Shown: positions 34,925-48,507, counted from the first letter of the stretch. The stretch: DNA of 64,000 nt from Holothuria scabra (GCA_037179385.1 CM074185.1:12594866-12658865), one strand, 5' to 3'. The notes: a model not told the origin generated them from the sequence alone. Numbers and translations are program-made.

Positions 34925-35036
34925 AACTATAACATTGTAAATTCAAAATAATGTAATACTGTACCAATTTTAATGTAGGGTTCCTAGATGAGTGTGCATA
35001 CTGTACCTCATAGGTCAAAGGCTACTGGGCAGCCAC

Positions 35037-35342
35037 TTAAAGGCAGTCATTCGTCACCCTAAACTGCAGTTTCAGTATGCATACATCAAAACTCTCTATT
35101 GGTACAGCTCTTTGATTGGCATCACATTCAAACAATGCATCATAGCTAAGTTACACAGCATGGGCACTGAGAGTGTCTTGATTACACATTATGGACTTGT
35201 ATGGCCACTGGGACAAGCCATGAAGCAATAAACTAGGATTGTGTCTGGATAAAGATGAGTTTTAGATTAATGTGGGAGGGGCTAGAAGTAAGTAGGTTGG
35301 GAGAATTGGAACTGTTTGGGGTGATGAAAATATGCCTTTTAG
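35037..35342. mobile_element. TTAA MITE family C, copy 3
   Basis: It starts TTAAAGGCAGTCATTCGTCA and carries the shared core (GAAGCAATAAACTAGGATTG and GGATAAAGATGAGTTTTAGA). The right end has lost TTAA by substitution. Confidence 0.68.
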
Positions 35343-35533
35343 TCCCCCAAAATCAACATAAATACCTGTGGTTTGTGAATTTATGAGCCCTACTTACCAG
35401 GCTCTGCTGCTTCCTAAATGGACTATCCCAAATTTACCACAGAATGCTAACTGGCAATGCCTTCAGTAGGTGGCCCTACACCTCACTGGAACACATCCCT
35501 AGACACACCCTTGTTCCATTGCCAGTGGAATGC

Positions 35534-35791
35534 TTAACCCTTTACCGTTGTTTGGGTCCTTTTGGACCCATACGGAGTGCTCGGCTGTCACCCATCTTTA
35601 CTCTTTCACACGGAGCTGGAAACTGCGAGTAGCTACCAGAAAGTTCGGCCACAACAACGAGAGAAACAATAGTTTAAGGTCAAGGGGTTAATAGCCTATG
35701 GAAGCTTATGAGGGGCGTGCTACGTCCACTTATCCGCCCACTCCCGCAGTGGGCAAAAATGCCCCGATTGGAGCACAACGGTAAAGGTTAA
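35534..35791 (+). mobile_element. piggyBac-like MITE, copy 4 (dispersed)
   Basis: This is the same family as 1695-2661, TTAA at both edges, with more substitutions. It lies alone about 33 kb away, without the spacer. Confidence 0.8.
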
Positions 35792-38684
35792 ATTAAAAGT
35801 CACATACTGGAAGTGGATTCTCCCCCCCCCCCCTTCCCCTCCAGTAACATAGTACAAAATCATACATAAAGTACAGAGTTTGCACATTATTGTACTGTAC
35901 AGTATACCACCTTGCAAACATGACATTGTTGCATTGATTCCCACTTCAGTGTATGCATGTGCAGCAACTGAGCAACTGGTTCCACATAAGCAAGTATAAG
36001 GACACTGCACCAGGGCAAAATTTGCAACTTGGTGTTTTGCAACTTATTTTAGCACCCAGACAAGAAGAGTACCCCAGGCAAAAAGGTGAGCACCCCCCCC
36101 CCCCAACAAAAGCTGTCAATCTGATTGAGCAATGATTATCAAAAATTTCTCTAGTCATCACACACAATAGCAACATTAGAAACATTCATCACTGATTTTA
36201 GCTAACATAAAGAGGGATGCATGATTCCCTGTCTTTGAACCACACAGTCTATCAAGAGAGTGAGCACTTACTACCTTCAGCAACCCCAAATGAAATTTGA
36301 AGGTTAAAAAACATTGGGTAAAGTGAGTTAAAAACAAAAACTTTAAAATCAAGCCCTAAAAGTATGGATTTTTATTATAAACAGAGACTGAGAAACTTGC
36401 AATGAAAGGGGGCAAAATGTTGTGCAAATTTAAAATTTTTGACTGTTTTTCCAAGAAAAGACATTTTTGAGGTTATTTTATGAGACAACCTTGTATGTAC
36501 TGTATGATATTTCAAATGACTTAGCATTTCATTCAATGGCAGTGGTACACTTTATCTGTTAATTTTATGACCATTTGTTTGCTCATTTTCATTGTTGAAA
36601 AGAAACTTTTATTGCAAACAAAAGCTCAAAACAACTGTTTCTAAGAATCTAAAAATTCTACAATTTACAAGCTTGGGAAATGCAATTTGTGGCTGCCTGA
36701 GGAATTCACGATTTTTCAAAATTTTCTATGCACTCAATCACTTTAGGTAGTGTCCTTTCTTCTTCTGCACCAATTGAACATTTGTTCCACACCCCCTCCC
36801 CAATGATAAAGTCTGGTACATACAGTAACTGGTTTTTCCATCTGCCTGAACATTTCAAAGTCTAGCCAGCAGACAAATTGCAAATAATGCCCTTATCCTC
36901 CTACTGTATTCATGAATGAAGCCTCATCTTTTGACTGATTTATTGGTTGTTAATGTGCATTTGAAAGAAACAATAGAGTCAATTGATAAGTTTTTGAATT
37001 GATTTGCATAGTGTTTGACAATCCCTAAGTGCTCTTCACATAGACAATGAAGCGTTTTGATACTACAAATTAGCAAATCAGGCATTCGCTGTATTTTACA
37101 AAGACTGGAAGTTTGTGGCGGCATTTACAGTGTATTCATAAATTTTTAAACTGCAACCCATGAACAACCAGTCTGCTATTACTTGACTCATAAGAATCAT
37201 CACTATTGTATGTTAACTTGGTACAGAAACAGATTGCTATTAAAGCAGATTATCCAGAGTTTGAGTAATTTAAGATATTCATAGCAAATGCTCAGCATTG
37301 GGCAGATGACTGGCCAGACTGTAACAGGTCTCTATAGTAAGAACAAACAGTTTAAGCCCCAGGTCAAAATATAAGATGCAAAGTTCAGGTACTGACTACT
37401 AGAGTAATAATGAAATCAAGTAATTGGTAATTATCATTATTAACAAGTATGCTGGTACTGTAATGTACCCCGAATTCCATGTACTGTTTTACAATTAACA
37501 CAAGTACTGTACAATGGAAGTACAGTATGCTCCGTTTTTTAAATCTTCGGTATATGGCTAGGAGTCGAACTTTAAACACTCAGCTGCAATCAGACACTCT
37601 AACCACCTGACCATGCAGTCACTAAATTCATGGAAATTTTATTCATTCTACTCAAAATTTTAAGTTGTCCACAGCAAGTCTTCTACACAATTTTTTGTCA
37701 TATTTGATTGTCCACAAGGAATTCTGGTTGTCACAAATGCCCAGACACCTGTTAAAATCCTTCACTGGAAATAGTTTTGGAAAAAGAGGTGAGGCTTCTT
37801 ATATATTAAATGTTAGGGGGTGGGTAATAATCAGAAATTGAAAATGCAGCTAATATGTGGGGTATGACTTCATATGTAAGTGTGGAATGTACAACTCCTA
37901 ATTTACCAGAGGGCAGTAGTTAGTGGGGGAGACAGGGACTTTATTAAATTGTCCAATCATGTAAAGTCTGGCAAAGTTTAATTGGCAGCAATCTATCATT
38001 GTACTCTTATGTGCAAAATACCTGGTGCAGTACCCAGCAAATTTTTCAAAGTGCTACTGTACAGATGTTTTATCACATGGCGTGACATAATGCCTGATTA
38101 CCATGCTGCCAGTTAGGGGTTTAGTAACAAAATAGAAAGGTGTGTGCATGACCTCATATAAACAACACAACATGATAAGACTGAGGAAAAATATCTTTTT
38201 TATGATAAAAGCTTGCAAGTCAAAACATTGTCCAATTAGTGAACATTGCAATACCTGCACAACCAAGCTATCTCTGTTAATATCTCTGTTAATAAATCAT
38301 CCCCAGGAACAATTGCTACCCATTGCGTGTCACTTCCATGGTGATGAAATAGGATCCCTACAGGTCACCAGCTGCTTATTACCCATTGATTTTTTTTTAC
38401 AGAACCGAATAGTAGGTTTCTGTAATGGTGGTGAAAAATGACTAAATGTTCATACAAGACCCCATGTTTTCCTACAACGTCTCCTCCCCCCAATAAAAGC
38501 ACCTCTACTGGGGTGTCCCATAACAAGAACAGTGCTGGTGTCTACCTACAAAGAGTTGTGCTGGGAAAGTCTGAAACAAGAGTGCCTATGGTTACCCTTC
38601 TAGGGTACACTGTGACTTGTACACAATACATTTGCCGATGAGTATGAGAGACCAACAAACAATAAGTTGATTCCTTTAACCCCA
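35792..38684. other. No gene seen in intron
   Basis: AT-rich sequence with poly-C runs at 35822-35835 and 36090-36103 and the tRNA-like relic at 37540. A GTTGTCCAC-containing stretch (37660-37740) resembles 57960-58050. Confidence 0.45.
37540..37622 (-). repeat. tRNA-like SINE head, isolated
   Basis: The minus strand reads ATGGTCAGGTGGTTAGAGTG, then AGTTCGACTCCTAGCC, like tRNA boxes A and B. The stem ends do not pair as in a functional tRNA. Confidence 0.45.
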
Positions 38685-38870
38685 TAATTTGGGAGTCTAT
38701 TGTGTTATTTAATAGTAAGATGATGATTTACAGCCTTCTTCCCAGTTGCCTCTCACTGGTTGATTTTCACTCCTGAAGGACAATACCAGAGCTCCTCCTC
38801 CCTGTAGGTATAAATGGTGAACAAAGGGTGATAGGAGACCTGTAGGTAAGGAGTGAAGGGCCCCTTCCAG
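38685..38870 (-). repeat. Diverged DIRS terminus relic
   Basis: TAGGTATAAATGGT, AAAGGGTGATAGGAG and GTAGGTAAGGAGTGAA match the right extremity at 29846-29900. An upstream GGGAGTCTATT and GGACAATACC resemble the left outer end. No coding remnant lies beside it. Confidence 0.62.
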
Positions 38871-39484
38871 CCTTGAGAACTGATCTGGAGGGGGGGGGAT
38901 CAAGTCCGGATAAGATTCTTTCCTCCAGATCAATGGTATCTTGCTTTCAAACTCGGATCAATCACAGTGAGCAGGAAGATACGTAGGTGGAAAGTTATGT
39001 AGTGAACCTTCCAAAAATATTGTCCACTCTGTGCTTTGAGTTTATTTTGCAGGAAGAAGTGGTGTTGCATCAAAAGTAGTTTTTCATCTTATGTCACCTT
39101 GTGCCTTTGAGCTTTTCCACACAGTTTTGATCCCCTGCCTGAGATCTGATCTCCCTCTGTGAATGGATTAAGTTATCCTGATCTGATCCTGAGTGGGAGA
39201 ACCTTCAAATGACAAAGTTGACCTAGAGGGGTTGGATCAGATCCTGATCTGATCCTCAGCTCAAGATTAAGTGTGAAAGGAATCAAATAGCCCTAAAGGG
39301 TTTCTAAGTGCACTTCCTTTCACACTCTTTGTTACTTATTTACTTTGTGATACTTGTTTTTATCTTGTGTTGTGATAAACCAAAAATAAATAAATGAAAT
39401 GAAATGAAATAGTTTTTGTAATTCAACTACCTCAACCATCTAGACATTACTTTTGTCATCATCTAAAAAAGGCCAATCACTCAC

Positions 39485-39689
39485 CTGTTGGTAAGGCTGT
39501 GCAGGCCAAGCAGACGAGCTGAAGCCCTTTCAACAGGACCCAGCTCATACTGACCGTCCTAGTCATGTGCACCAAACAATTACTTCTTCTAAAACAGATC
39601 TGTGCACCATCTGAGCAGGTCATGATTAATTCTGAATACTTGTATCCACTCTTTCCTCTCACTTAAGGTTAAAACACACCTCTGAATCC
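39485..39689 (-). CDS. TGFBR3: Betaglycan/endoglin-like gene, signal-peptide exon (exon A)
   Basis: This exon holds the start of a TGF-beta co-receptor of the betaglycan/endoglin family. Reading leftward, a pyrimidine-rich acceptor ending TTTTAACAG precedes base 39689, and a consensus donor GTGAGTG follows base 39485. The first in-frame ATG is at 39621-39623 and a second is at 39564-39566. The second gives a compact signal peptide: a short basic start (MTRTV), the hydrophobic core SWVLLKGLQLVCLACTAL and a small-residue end. An in-frame TAA lies upstream inside the exon, so nothing upstream of it in this exon can be coding. The exon ends one base into a codon, which fits the two-base start of the exon at 16748-17067. 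The acceptor implies an upstream noncoding exon that I could not locate. The exon alone would be weak evidence; the matching phase with a recognisable partner supports it. Confidence 0.68.
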
Positions 39690-41689
39690 CTGTTAAAATG
39701 AAAAAGAAACCGAAACACACTGTGAGAGAAGGCATTATCACTATTATGAGTACTTCCATGTCATTTACATTTTTATATTGAATTAACCTTGAAAAAGACG
39801 AAGCAATAAACATACACATTTTGCGGTCACATAATTGCATGTTTTTAAGACTACCTGCAATTTCTGTCGAACATTTGTAAAATAGTACTTGTTTTGAAAC
39901 CTGAGAACAAATAGTGTGCTTGAAAGAGTCTGCCCACTTACTGCAGTTAATATTGGTTTTAATCCTTACTCGTGCATGAATGGAAATTGCACAGTACTTC
40001 CATCTACTACTATGAATCAACAGCCCTAGATTATGCTTTCCTGTACATTTGGTGAACATGCATGGAAAGGCAATACTAAGTATTTTTCAAAATCTATGAA
40101 TTTGTTCTTTTCTTGACTACCTCAGAGATTTTTGCAAGAAACTCATGAAAAAGGGGGTGGGGTGGGATGGGGGGGGGAGAATTTACTGTTGCCAAACTTT
40201 GGCCAACTTGATGCTGCTCTTGGTCAAAGTTATTCAGTATGTGTGCTGGGGGGAAGGTTGCTTGAAGACTTCCATAAGATGCAATCTGGAAGGCTGCTAA
40301 TGGCTATGTATCAATGTTAGTTCAAGCTGCAAAGAAACATTTTGAAAATGAAACAGGGGAGTGATTTTACCCTTCTTCTTCCAGAATGTAGGTACAAATC
40401 CTCCCCCCTTTTTCCTTCCCCTTCTTGGTGGAAGCACTGACACTGAGCATATTTAGTTAATTCTCTACAAGTTATTTCTAGGCAAACACCATGCAGTGTT
40501 AAGGCTTGGGTTCAAAAATATGTAGAAAACTCCTACTTTCCGCAATTTTGTTCGGGAGAAGACAGATATAAGACATGGGTAACAAAATAGGAATTTCCAA
40601 CCGACGTATATTCTTTGCAGAACTGGTGAATTCATTCCTTACTGTGGTTAGCACCAGTGCTGGCAAACATGAACGTTTATAACCTCCTGTATACAATACA
40701 CTGCTACATGGTATCTTTAGGCACACTTCAGTGAAAAAGTGCTAAGTGTACTTAAAAATCATTATATAGGCCTAAGTCACAAGATATTTATAAACAAGAT
40801 ATTTAAATGTGGCAACAACCAATTTCAATATCAATCAACATTTGTACATTCAATTACACAAATGATATTTATCCTTAGGCACTTTGTACACAATCTTTGA
40901 CCTCGACGAAAACTTAGAGTTCAGCCTTAAGTAATCTTCAAAATTGGGTATCCAGGATTGCAAAGAGCTCCAAATATGCCCAGGGTCAAACATGCTATTT
41001 AATAACTAGCACCAAGTGCTATAAAATTTCACCAGAACAGCCATATTGAAAACATTACAAATTTTCATATTGTACACCATGGGCATACAAAGTTATTATT
41101 TTACTGGAAATAAAGGTGTGCAAAGAAAGCTGTCAAAACTTGCAAACACTTACAATATTTATGTAACATCTACACGCCAGAAAATGAACCTCCATAGCTC
41201 AGTACCCTTTAAAATCGACTTTGACACTGTGGGTTAAAATGCTTGGCATGAGTTCAAAAGATTCTGCCTACATGAACTAGTTACAGTAACTCACAGTAGG
41301 AGTTGCTCTCAATCGATATTTGATATCCAAAGCTCACTGGGAAACAAACAATGAGTAACAACTTGCCAAGTATGAAAATGTTATAAGCAGTTACGAATAT
41401 AATGAAAATGATATGATGTGACCCCTACAGTAGTTTCAAAATCAAGCTTTTTTTTTTTTTTCTTTTTTCTTTTGCGATCAGTCTTGCATGCTTTCAGAGT
41501 ATACGTACTGTAAACTGAAAGGGAAAAATGCAGTCACCTCAACTTAATTATTGTAGTCACTGGTAGCATCATAATGTAACAACTACAAGGGGGGCACACT
41601 AGGGGCAAAGGAAAATGTTGCGGGGCAAATATTTTCAGGCGCAGTGCAAAAATGAGCTCAAGATCCCCATTTGCCTTTGGGATGGGGGT

Positions 41690-42110
41690 CCAAGGAGCAA
41701 TGAATCCGTTTTTGGGTGGGTGGGGAGGGTAACCTTAATCCTAACTGGTCTAACTTCGATGAAAAAATCTCCCCCCTCCCCTTTAGCACTGCCACTTATT
41801 GTAGTATTCTCTTCTTTACTATTTTCATGAATGGACTTAATTGCTTTCAGATTAACCATGCAATATTTAAGCTTTGAAAAAAATACATTTTTTTTTTTTT
41901 GGGGGGGGGAGGGGGAAGTAACCTAACTCATAACTGGTCTAACTTGAGAGGGCAAGAAGCAAGGCTCGGAAAAAAGTGTCCCCTCACTCCTGCCCCCCCT
42001 CCCCTGTTAGTGCTCTCATTAATTACAGTACTGGCCTTCGTGAATCATGTTTTCTTGTCAATTGCGAAATTGCTTTCAGATTAACATTTCAATATGATTT
42101 GAAATATCAT
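41690..42110 (+). repeat. Two-unit tandem duplication, about 220 bp
   Basis: 41690-41850 and 41908-42100 share ACTGGTCTAACTT, CCCTCCCCT, TTCATGAATGG/TTCGTGAATCA and ATTGCTTTCAGATTAAC in the same order. Poly-T and poly-G runs separate them (41889-41910). Confidence 0.6.
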
Positions 42111-42794
42111 ATGAAAGGGGACAAGGGGTTGGAAGTTTTGGCATACATATGCAGAGTATTTTTGTCAAATCTGGAAGGAAATTTGACTAGATTTGTATAA
42201 AATCTGTGAGAAATTAGATAAACTATCTGGGAAATTTGATTTGCTTGCAAAGGAGAAATTAACAATTTTCCAGCCCCAAATGCTTTTATCCCTTTAATGA
42301 GAGCTCCTATAGAGCAGCTGCCACTGTTTGGATACTGTTATTGACTCACTGCAATAAATTGGTTCATGGACTACTGTGCTAGACATATGACAACCACTGC
42401 ATTACAGCACTAACTGTACTATTGGTAAATCTTCAGTATAATGACAAATTCTTGACCTACATTCTACACCCCATTCATTATTCTTCCTTCCTGACAGCGA
42501 TAACATGAAACATCCTCACTATGGGCAAAGTACTAAATATCGAAGAAACACTCAAGCCATTAACTTGATGCTGGTAATAAATATAATAAAAGAGTTATCT
42601 GGGTCATACATACCATGCAACAGCCATTACCATAAATTTGATCTGTTTTATGCAATAAATGATGCCAATAAACCTCAGGAAATGCAAAAATATTAAAGAA
42701 ACTGTCCTGCCAGAAACACTGCAATTGTTTGACCTATACTATCTGTTTCTTTGTTGTTCTAGAGGAAAATTTTTGGTTTGGTTTGGTAAGAAAT

Positions 42795-42990
42795 TTAGAT
42801 CTATGCCTTATTTACTTCTAACCTTCTGGTTCAAGTAACCAGCTTCCAACACAATCTTCCCAGCTGTAGGTCACTTGACTGGTTTCCCTAATTTATCACA
42901 TGAATGTAAAACATCGCACACAATGGCGCGTTTTAGTTCCATTTGGTCTTTGGTTTGAGTATGGCATACTCCCAGGACTTTTGGGAAAGA
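42795..42990 (-). mobile_element. SINE copy, diverged
   Basis: It carries TTCTGGTTCAAGTAACCAGC, CACACAATGGCGCGTTTTAG and TTTGGTCTTTGGTTTGAG, in the order of the other copies. The head is not preserved. Confidence 0.5.
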
Positions 42991-43167
42991 AGTAAACAAG
43001 GGCAAAGAAAGGTTTATGCCTTTAAAGATGAGTTTAAGGTCATATCTTAAGTTTTGGTACTGTATGTTGGAGAAGTACTCATTCTAAGCATTCTGGTGAC
43101 ATTTGCATTCAAATCTGATGTGTGGTTGGGCAAGTAAAGTTGTCACATTTTCAATAAAAAAATAACC

Positions 43168-43431
43168 TTAAAGGGCAGGAGCAGTCATCCCAAACTGAAG
43201 AAGTGTAGTAGACTGTCCAGTTTCATGATTGGCTGTTGGGAGTCTTGTGACAATGTTTTTTCTCTTTAAGTGTGAAATTTACCAGAAATAACTGCTTGGT
43301 TTACCTTGAATGTATGCAATAGTGAAGTCATAAAATGTAATGAAAGATACTTTGAAGAGAAATGAGATGAAAATTGTGTTACTCAGCTTTTTTTTCAAAA
43401 TAAGTCTGGGGGGACTGCTCTTTACCTTTAA
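43168..43431 (-). mobile_element. TTAA MITE family D, copy 2 (inverted)
   Basis: This is the reverse-complement relative of 12496-12757, with ends TTAAAGGGCAGGAGCAGTCA and GGACTGCTCTTTACCTTTAA. Confidence 0.75.
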
Positions 43432-45704
43432 GCTAAGTACACACTGCCAAGACTACTGAAGACTCTCCATCATAGACAATCTGCATAAATAGAAGACACT
43501 TCTTTGATAGTCCTGGTCGTGTGACCCGGAATTAAAGTACAGCATCTACGACTGAACATGTTGTTCAATCGGACCAATGGCTTACGAAACGACAGAACTC
43601 TTGTGTGGAAACTGGCCACACCACCAGAACTACAGCCAACGCAATGTCTTGTCCCTTGGTGTCGTTAGTTGTCCTGGCAGTGTTAATGGACAGTCTTTTC
43701 TTTTCTTCAAACTTCAAAATGTGATTGCATTTTAAGTGACATGAGAACTTTACAAACTTTGCATTCCCCACAGGGAAGTCCTATGCCTATTTACTTCAAG
43801 GTCAACACAACAGTCTGAAAAACAACTTAGGGAAACAAAGCATCCCTTGTCAATGTGAGGAAGTGATATAACATCTGCTTCCCTCAAACTCACTTTGGAA
43901 CACAATTCTAGTGACTAACACTTAGGCCTACTTGTATCTTGAGAAAATCCAATTTGAATGGAAGTTTTACCACAATTTGGTTCCTCTTTTACACATATGC
44001 AAATTTAATTATTGCTTCAACTTCTCCTTCAAGGTTTTAGTTCTGTGCACCAGCCTCATGAGACAAACTTCCACTTCACATGCGAATTTGCTCAAAATTA
44101 TCTGTATTAACAAGTTTATTCAAGGCTCATAAATTGCTCTGCTCACTTCATAAATCGTTACCTGTTTCATTGTACAGTAAAGTGCATTGAGCAGTTACTT
44201 TCAAAGCTGATTGGTATTATTCAGGCATAACTTATTATTATTTAACTTATTATTATTAATTTTCCAAGGTATTTAAATGAAACAGTCCACTTCTGAATTG
44301 AGATGGCCAAGTACAATACACAGAAGCTTTACTGGTATCTTTATGAGTACAGTAGGCATAAACTGAAAAATATGTCAACACAGATTTGCATCAAACCTGT
44401 TTGGAACCTGGGCCTCTTGAATCCCTTCCCCTGAAAACTGGCATTGTGAAATCCTGAAAGTGCAAATCAACATAAATTTTGAACAAGACCTTTCTACAGT
44501 AAGTGACTAAGCACTAAATCCTGTATTTTATCAATCTCATGACATACCGTCAGGTGGTTTCCTAAGTATTTTTTTTTTTCGTTTCATGTTCTACTTCTGT
44601 CACATTTGATGCGAAAATTCCTGAAAACTAAAATGGAGATGTGTGGGGCTCCCAGGCTCAGGTTCCTGTTTGGTAATTTTTACTGCAAATCTTGCAAACT
44701 ATTTGTGACACATGATATTTATCACTTTCAAAGTACAACATTAACCGCACCTAAGCATACTGCAAACCTGTTCAAGTTGCAGTAAAGACCAGGTGGAATG
44801 AATGGCAAGAATTCTAAGAACTCTGAACTCCTTTTTGAAATTGCAACTGAACTTCTTATGTCATCAATTTCATTTTTATTCATGAGTATTCATTTGTCTG
44901 TGTCCATCTCTTCAATATTAGTGAGTTGACCTGATCACAGGCTATACAATAAACAGAATACACTTTGACTTAAAAGTCAGGTCTCACCAGGGAGTTCCTA
45001 TTGTCAAATGTTAGTCTGACTAGAAAATTATTTATAGAACAAACAGTTTTTATGACTTTAGCCATAAGGAACTTCTTGAATTATTCCACCCACATACAAG
45101 TCTTCTCCATTGTTGCTTAGATCATGAATATTTTTAAGTCTTGCCAATTCATTCCTTCAATCCCAACCCCCATCAGTTTAAATGTTTTTTAGTTTAAGTA
45201 TTCTTCAATGAAATTCCCTCCCTCTTCCAGGACACACTTTCGGAGGAAAAGCCCCTTTAACTGTCAAGAGATCAAAGCCATAGTTCCTTAAAGTTAGAAC
45301 AGTAAAACTGCATGGACCCATGCAAATCCTCCTATTTTCAAAATTCATTGCAAGACTCATATTGGACCCCTCCTCACAATCTGTAGAACTCTGTTCTCCC
45401 CCACCTATCCCCAATTTCCCCTTCCAACAGGCAAGCAATATTGCTTTGCAACTTACTGTAGTAGATTGCTTGATTAAATGTTACATTATATAAACAAACT
45501 ATGGTCACTGAACATGATGAAATATGAAACCAAAGGGGAGATTCCAGGTTACTGTCATATGCTTACATTGGATGATTCAAACATTTGAGGGTGTAGTAAT
45601 GTATTTGTAACATTCAATATTTCTGCTTACTAAGTGTTTGATCAACGAAACTAGATGGGGAATTTTCCAAAATATTTCTGAACTGTTATTTTTGGAACCA
45701 TGGA

Positions 45705-47615
45705 GCAAAAGTCCAGTAACAAACTACAGTAGACATACCCTAATTATATCATTGCCCAATGGTGATGAGGTGGTGACCCATAATTTGTTTACAGCATTTG
45801 CTCATCTAAAGTAAATTGTACTGTATACTGTACAGTAATAATTACCAATGAGTTGTTCCCAAACCAGATTGCTAGTCCAGTAAAACAGCCTAGAGATGCC
45901 CTAATTATACCATTGCTTAATGTGGATGAAGTGAGAAGTCATAATTTGTTTACAGCGTTTGCTCATTCTACTGTATACTGTACAGTATTAATTACCGATG
46001 AGTTGTTCCCAAACCAGATTGCTAGTCCAGTAACAGCCTAGAGATGCCCAAATTATACCAATGCCGATGAAGTGGGAAGCTATGATTAAAGGAGAAGGCA
46101 ACCAACGGATTTAACACCTATCAGCTAGTAGAGACCACAATTCTAACACATTTTCTGAAAAAAGCTAATCGAATCATCATAGTTCCAAATTTTTATGAAT
46201 TTTTCAATTATTTTTCTTCCCTAATGAATCCCCATGATGTTCCTAGCCATTTTCTGGTTTTCAAAAAAAGAGGGCGCTTTAATATGAAGTTAACGAGCCA
46301 CATCGTAAGTTATACCATTTCCCATTCATTGCACATGGCGTGTACACTATTCCACAAACTGACGGGATGTATAAAAAAGGGTCTGAGCCTTCCCAGGGGC
46401 AATAAAGTCTGTGTATACCCACCCTAGCCATGAAAATATGTCTACGAGGACTAGATAGCATCGCCGACAGCTTTGGCAATCTCAAAAGATTGTTAGGACC
46501 TCACTGGGCCTAATGAAGCTGGCGCTTGCTATTTCGCTACAGTAAGAATTGCAAACTGCTTTCCTTGTCTTTATGTTCACTCAGTCTTCTCTTCTTTGCC
46601 TCAACTAAACAAATATCGGCAGTTAAAAAATCCGCATAGGGACTTTCTGGTATCTTTCTCAAAAGCACTTCCCCAAGATACTGTTAGCTCACTCGCTATT
46701 TGCGTAGAAAACAGACAAGATCATACTGGTTCCGATTAGTGTCAAAACTGGTACAAGTGCTAAGCGTACTAGCCGCATGCTAGAACCTTCATAAGAGATC
46801 CCACCGACTGCCACCTTGTCCTGTTTTCTTTCTTTATTCTCTGAATACTCAGGCTACCAAACATACCGTTTGATTCAATCTTTCTATACAAACGTTCCCG
46901 TCCTATATTCCATGTTTAGCGGGACATTGTACGACAAAGAGTTCGAGTACATCCTGCTCGTAAGTTGTAACCTTAAATTCCGTGCACAGTGTTTTCACAC
47001 TGGACACTGCACAACAGTTTACTGTATATTATTCAAGGTCACCCTGCCATGAGAACGTGTTTGCAGTTCTCTACAGTACATACAGTTATTTCCTTTCATT
47101 AGGGTTACCCGAACTGTAAGGGTTACAGGCAAAGTGTATGGTGACAGACAGCGGTGCAATGGTGTTGCCAATTACGCAAACTATTTTTTCATGCTCTTGT
47201 TAAAAACCTGTTTTTCATTTTACTTTATCGTTGTATGATGAAAATAATTTATTCAAACATTAGGAATTATCTCCTTTTTCAAGGGGAATTCAGAAGATGT
47301 GCTATGCAGTATATGTGCAATTATAGATAGTTTATGTTGGTTGGTAACTTCTCTGTTGAAAAATGATATGTGGCTCGCTTTCGTCATTGTACATCCAGGA
47401 ACTGGTGAATTTCAAAAAACGATGGCGCAGACAAGAAGCTTCTTAAAAATCAATTTTTAAGGTTGAAATGAATACTTCAAAAACTTCTTTGTGCTTCTTT
47501 TGCAAAGAGCATACCATAAAATGGTAGTCTGTAGGCAGAAAAGGCTAGGGTTGCCCTCTCCTTTAATTTATAGCATCTATTGATTCTATTCTACTGTACA
47601 TTCTGTGCAGTAAGT
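45705..47615 (+). repeat. Tandem repeat of about 160 bp, third unit interrupted
   Basis: Units start near 45709, 45876 and 46031. They share AGTCCAGTAA, CCTAATTATA and GAGTTGTTCCCAAACCAG. The third breaks at 46085 and resumes at 47567 (TTATAGCATCTATTGATTCT, then CTACTGTA), on either side of the 46086-47566 element. Confidence 0.72.
46086..47566. mobile_element. TTAA-flanked non-autonomous DNA transposon, 1.5 kb
   Basis: The ends are TTAAAGGAGAAGGCAACC and GGTTGCCCTCTCCTTTAA (one mismatch in 18). TTAA sits at both junctions, as for piggyBac or Kolobok targets. It interrupts the third unit of a tandem repeat whose remainder resumes at 47567. No transposase is visible. Confidence 0.82.
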
Positions 47616-48396
47616 AAAACCATTTGTGGTATTTTTCACAAACATTGTTGACACAGTACCCCAACAAAACAAGAATGCATCTTGATTTTGTACACATTCA
47701 CATGTTCACTGGCTACATTCAGTTGGTCCCCACAACTAAATATTAGTCCAGCTCAAGAAGTAACCTGTGCTTCTGTACTAGATAGAAGCCATAAACATAT
47801 TATACACACTAACAGAAATTAGGGGAGAGTAGTCATTTATCTAACTGGCCAGTACGCCATATGGGTAGTTAGGCACAGGAAATAGGCCTATGTAAGTGAC
47901 TTGGCAATAACCGTCAGTTAGACTCTGCTGTTATCAAGAACAAAAAAAAATGTTTCATACAGTATTTTGCCTGATTTTCATAGAAAGTCTCCAAGTTTCC
48001 TTATAATGAGAAAATAATGCATTATGCACGTCCCATAGTGGGGTGACAGCTAAAATATAGCTTCTGGTACAATCCAGATTTCTCAGAAAGGACAGTGGCA
48101 ACCTTTTCTGTGTATTTTCAGCTGTTTTATTATTAACACAGTATATGAAATCCATGTCAATTTTCCCTTATTACAGTACTGCAGTACTACTGTACAGTGC
48201 AGAGTAAGATAGAGCCTGAAAATTTTTCAGTATTAAAACATTTTAAGTATATATGTCAGTGGTTCTTTACTTTCAACCTTTATTAGCACTTCTCCTTCTT
48301 GTGACCACTGCAGGGCAGGGGTGCATGGTGCAAGGAAATAAAATTGAGATAGATAACACTCTACAGTATAACCTTTTATGCCACAGCTTATAACCT

Positions 48397-48507
48397 GGGG
48401 CCCGTTCCACAAAGAGTTACGCACGATCTTAAGTATGATTTACTGTTGGCTTAAGTACAGTGAATCAAACTTAAGATTGTGCGTAACTCTTTGTGGAACG
48501 GCCCCCC
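48397..48507. repeat. GGGGCCCGTTCCACAAAG hairpin MITE
   Basis: GGGGCCCGTTCCACAAAGAG and the following TTACGCACGATCTTAAGT are mirrored by ACTTAAGATTGTGCGTAACT and CTTTGTGGAACGGCCCC, leaving a loop of about 35 bases. GGGCCCGTTTCACAAAG-type elements are widespread in invertebrate genomes. Confidence 0.78.

Larger units (their letters stand above)
39690..43167. other. Upstream of exon A, no exon identified
   Basis: A 5' noncoding exon of the betaglycan-like gene is expected upstream of 39689 but could not be recognised. The stretch contains the repeat relic at 40135-40310, a T-rich run near 41449 and the 41690-42110 duplication. Confidence 0.4.

Noticed and set aside
39100..39290. Third copy of element family A
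   Set aside because: It shares GATC-rich words with 977-1413 but lacks the terminal sequences and overall order.
39589..40059. 156-codon minus-strand frame upstream of exon A
   Set aside because: It runs through the exon A acceptor and 5' untranslated part in another frame; no motif or coding bias.
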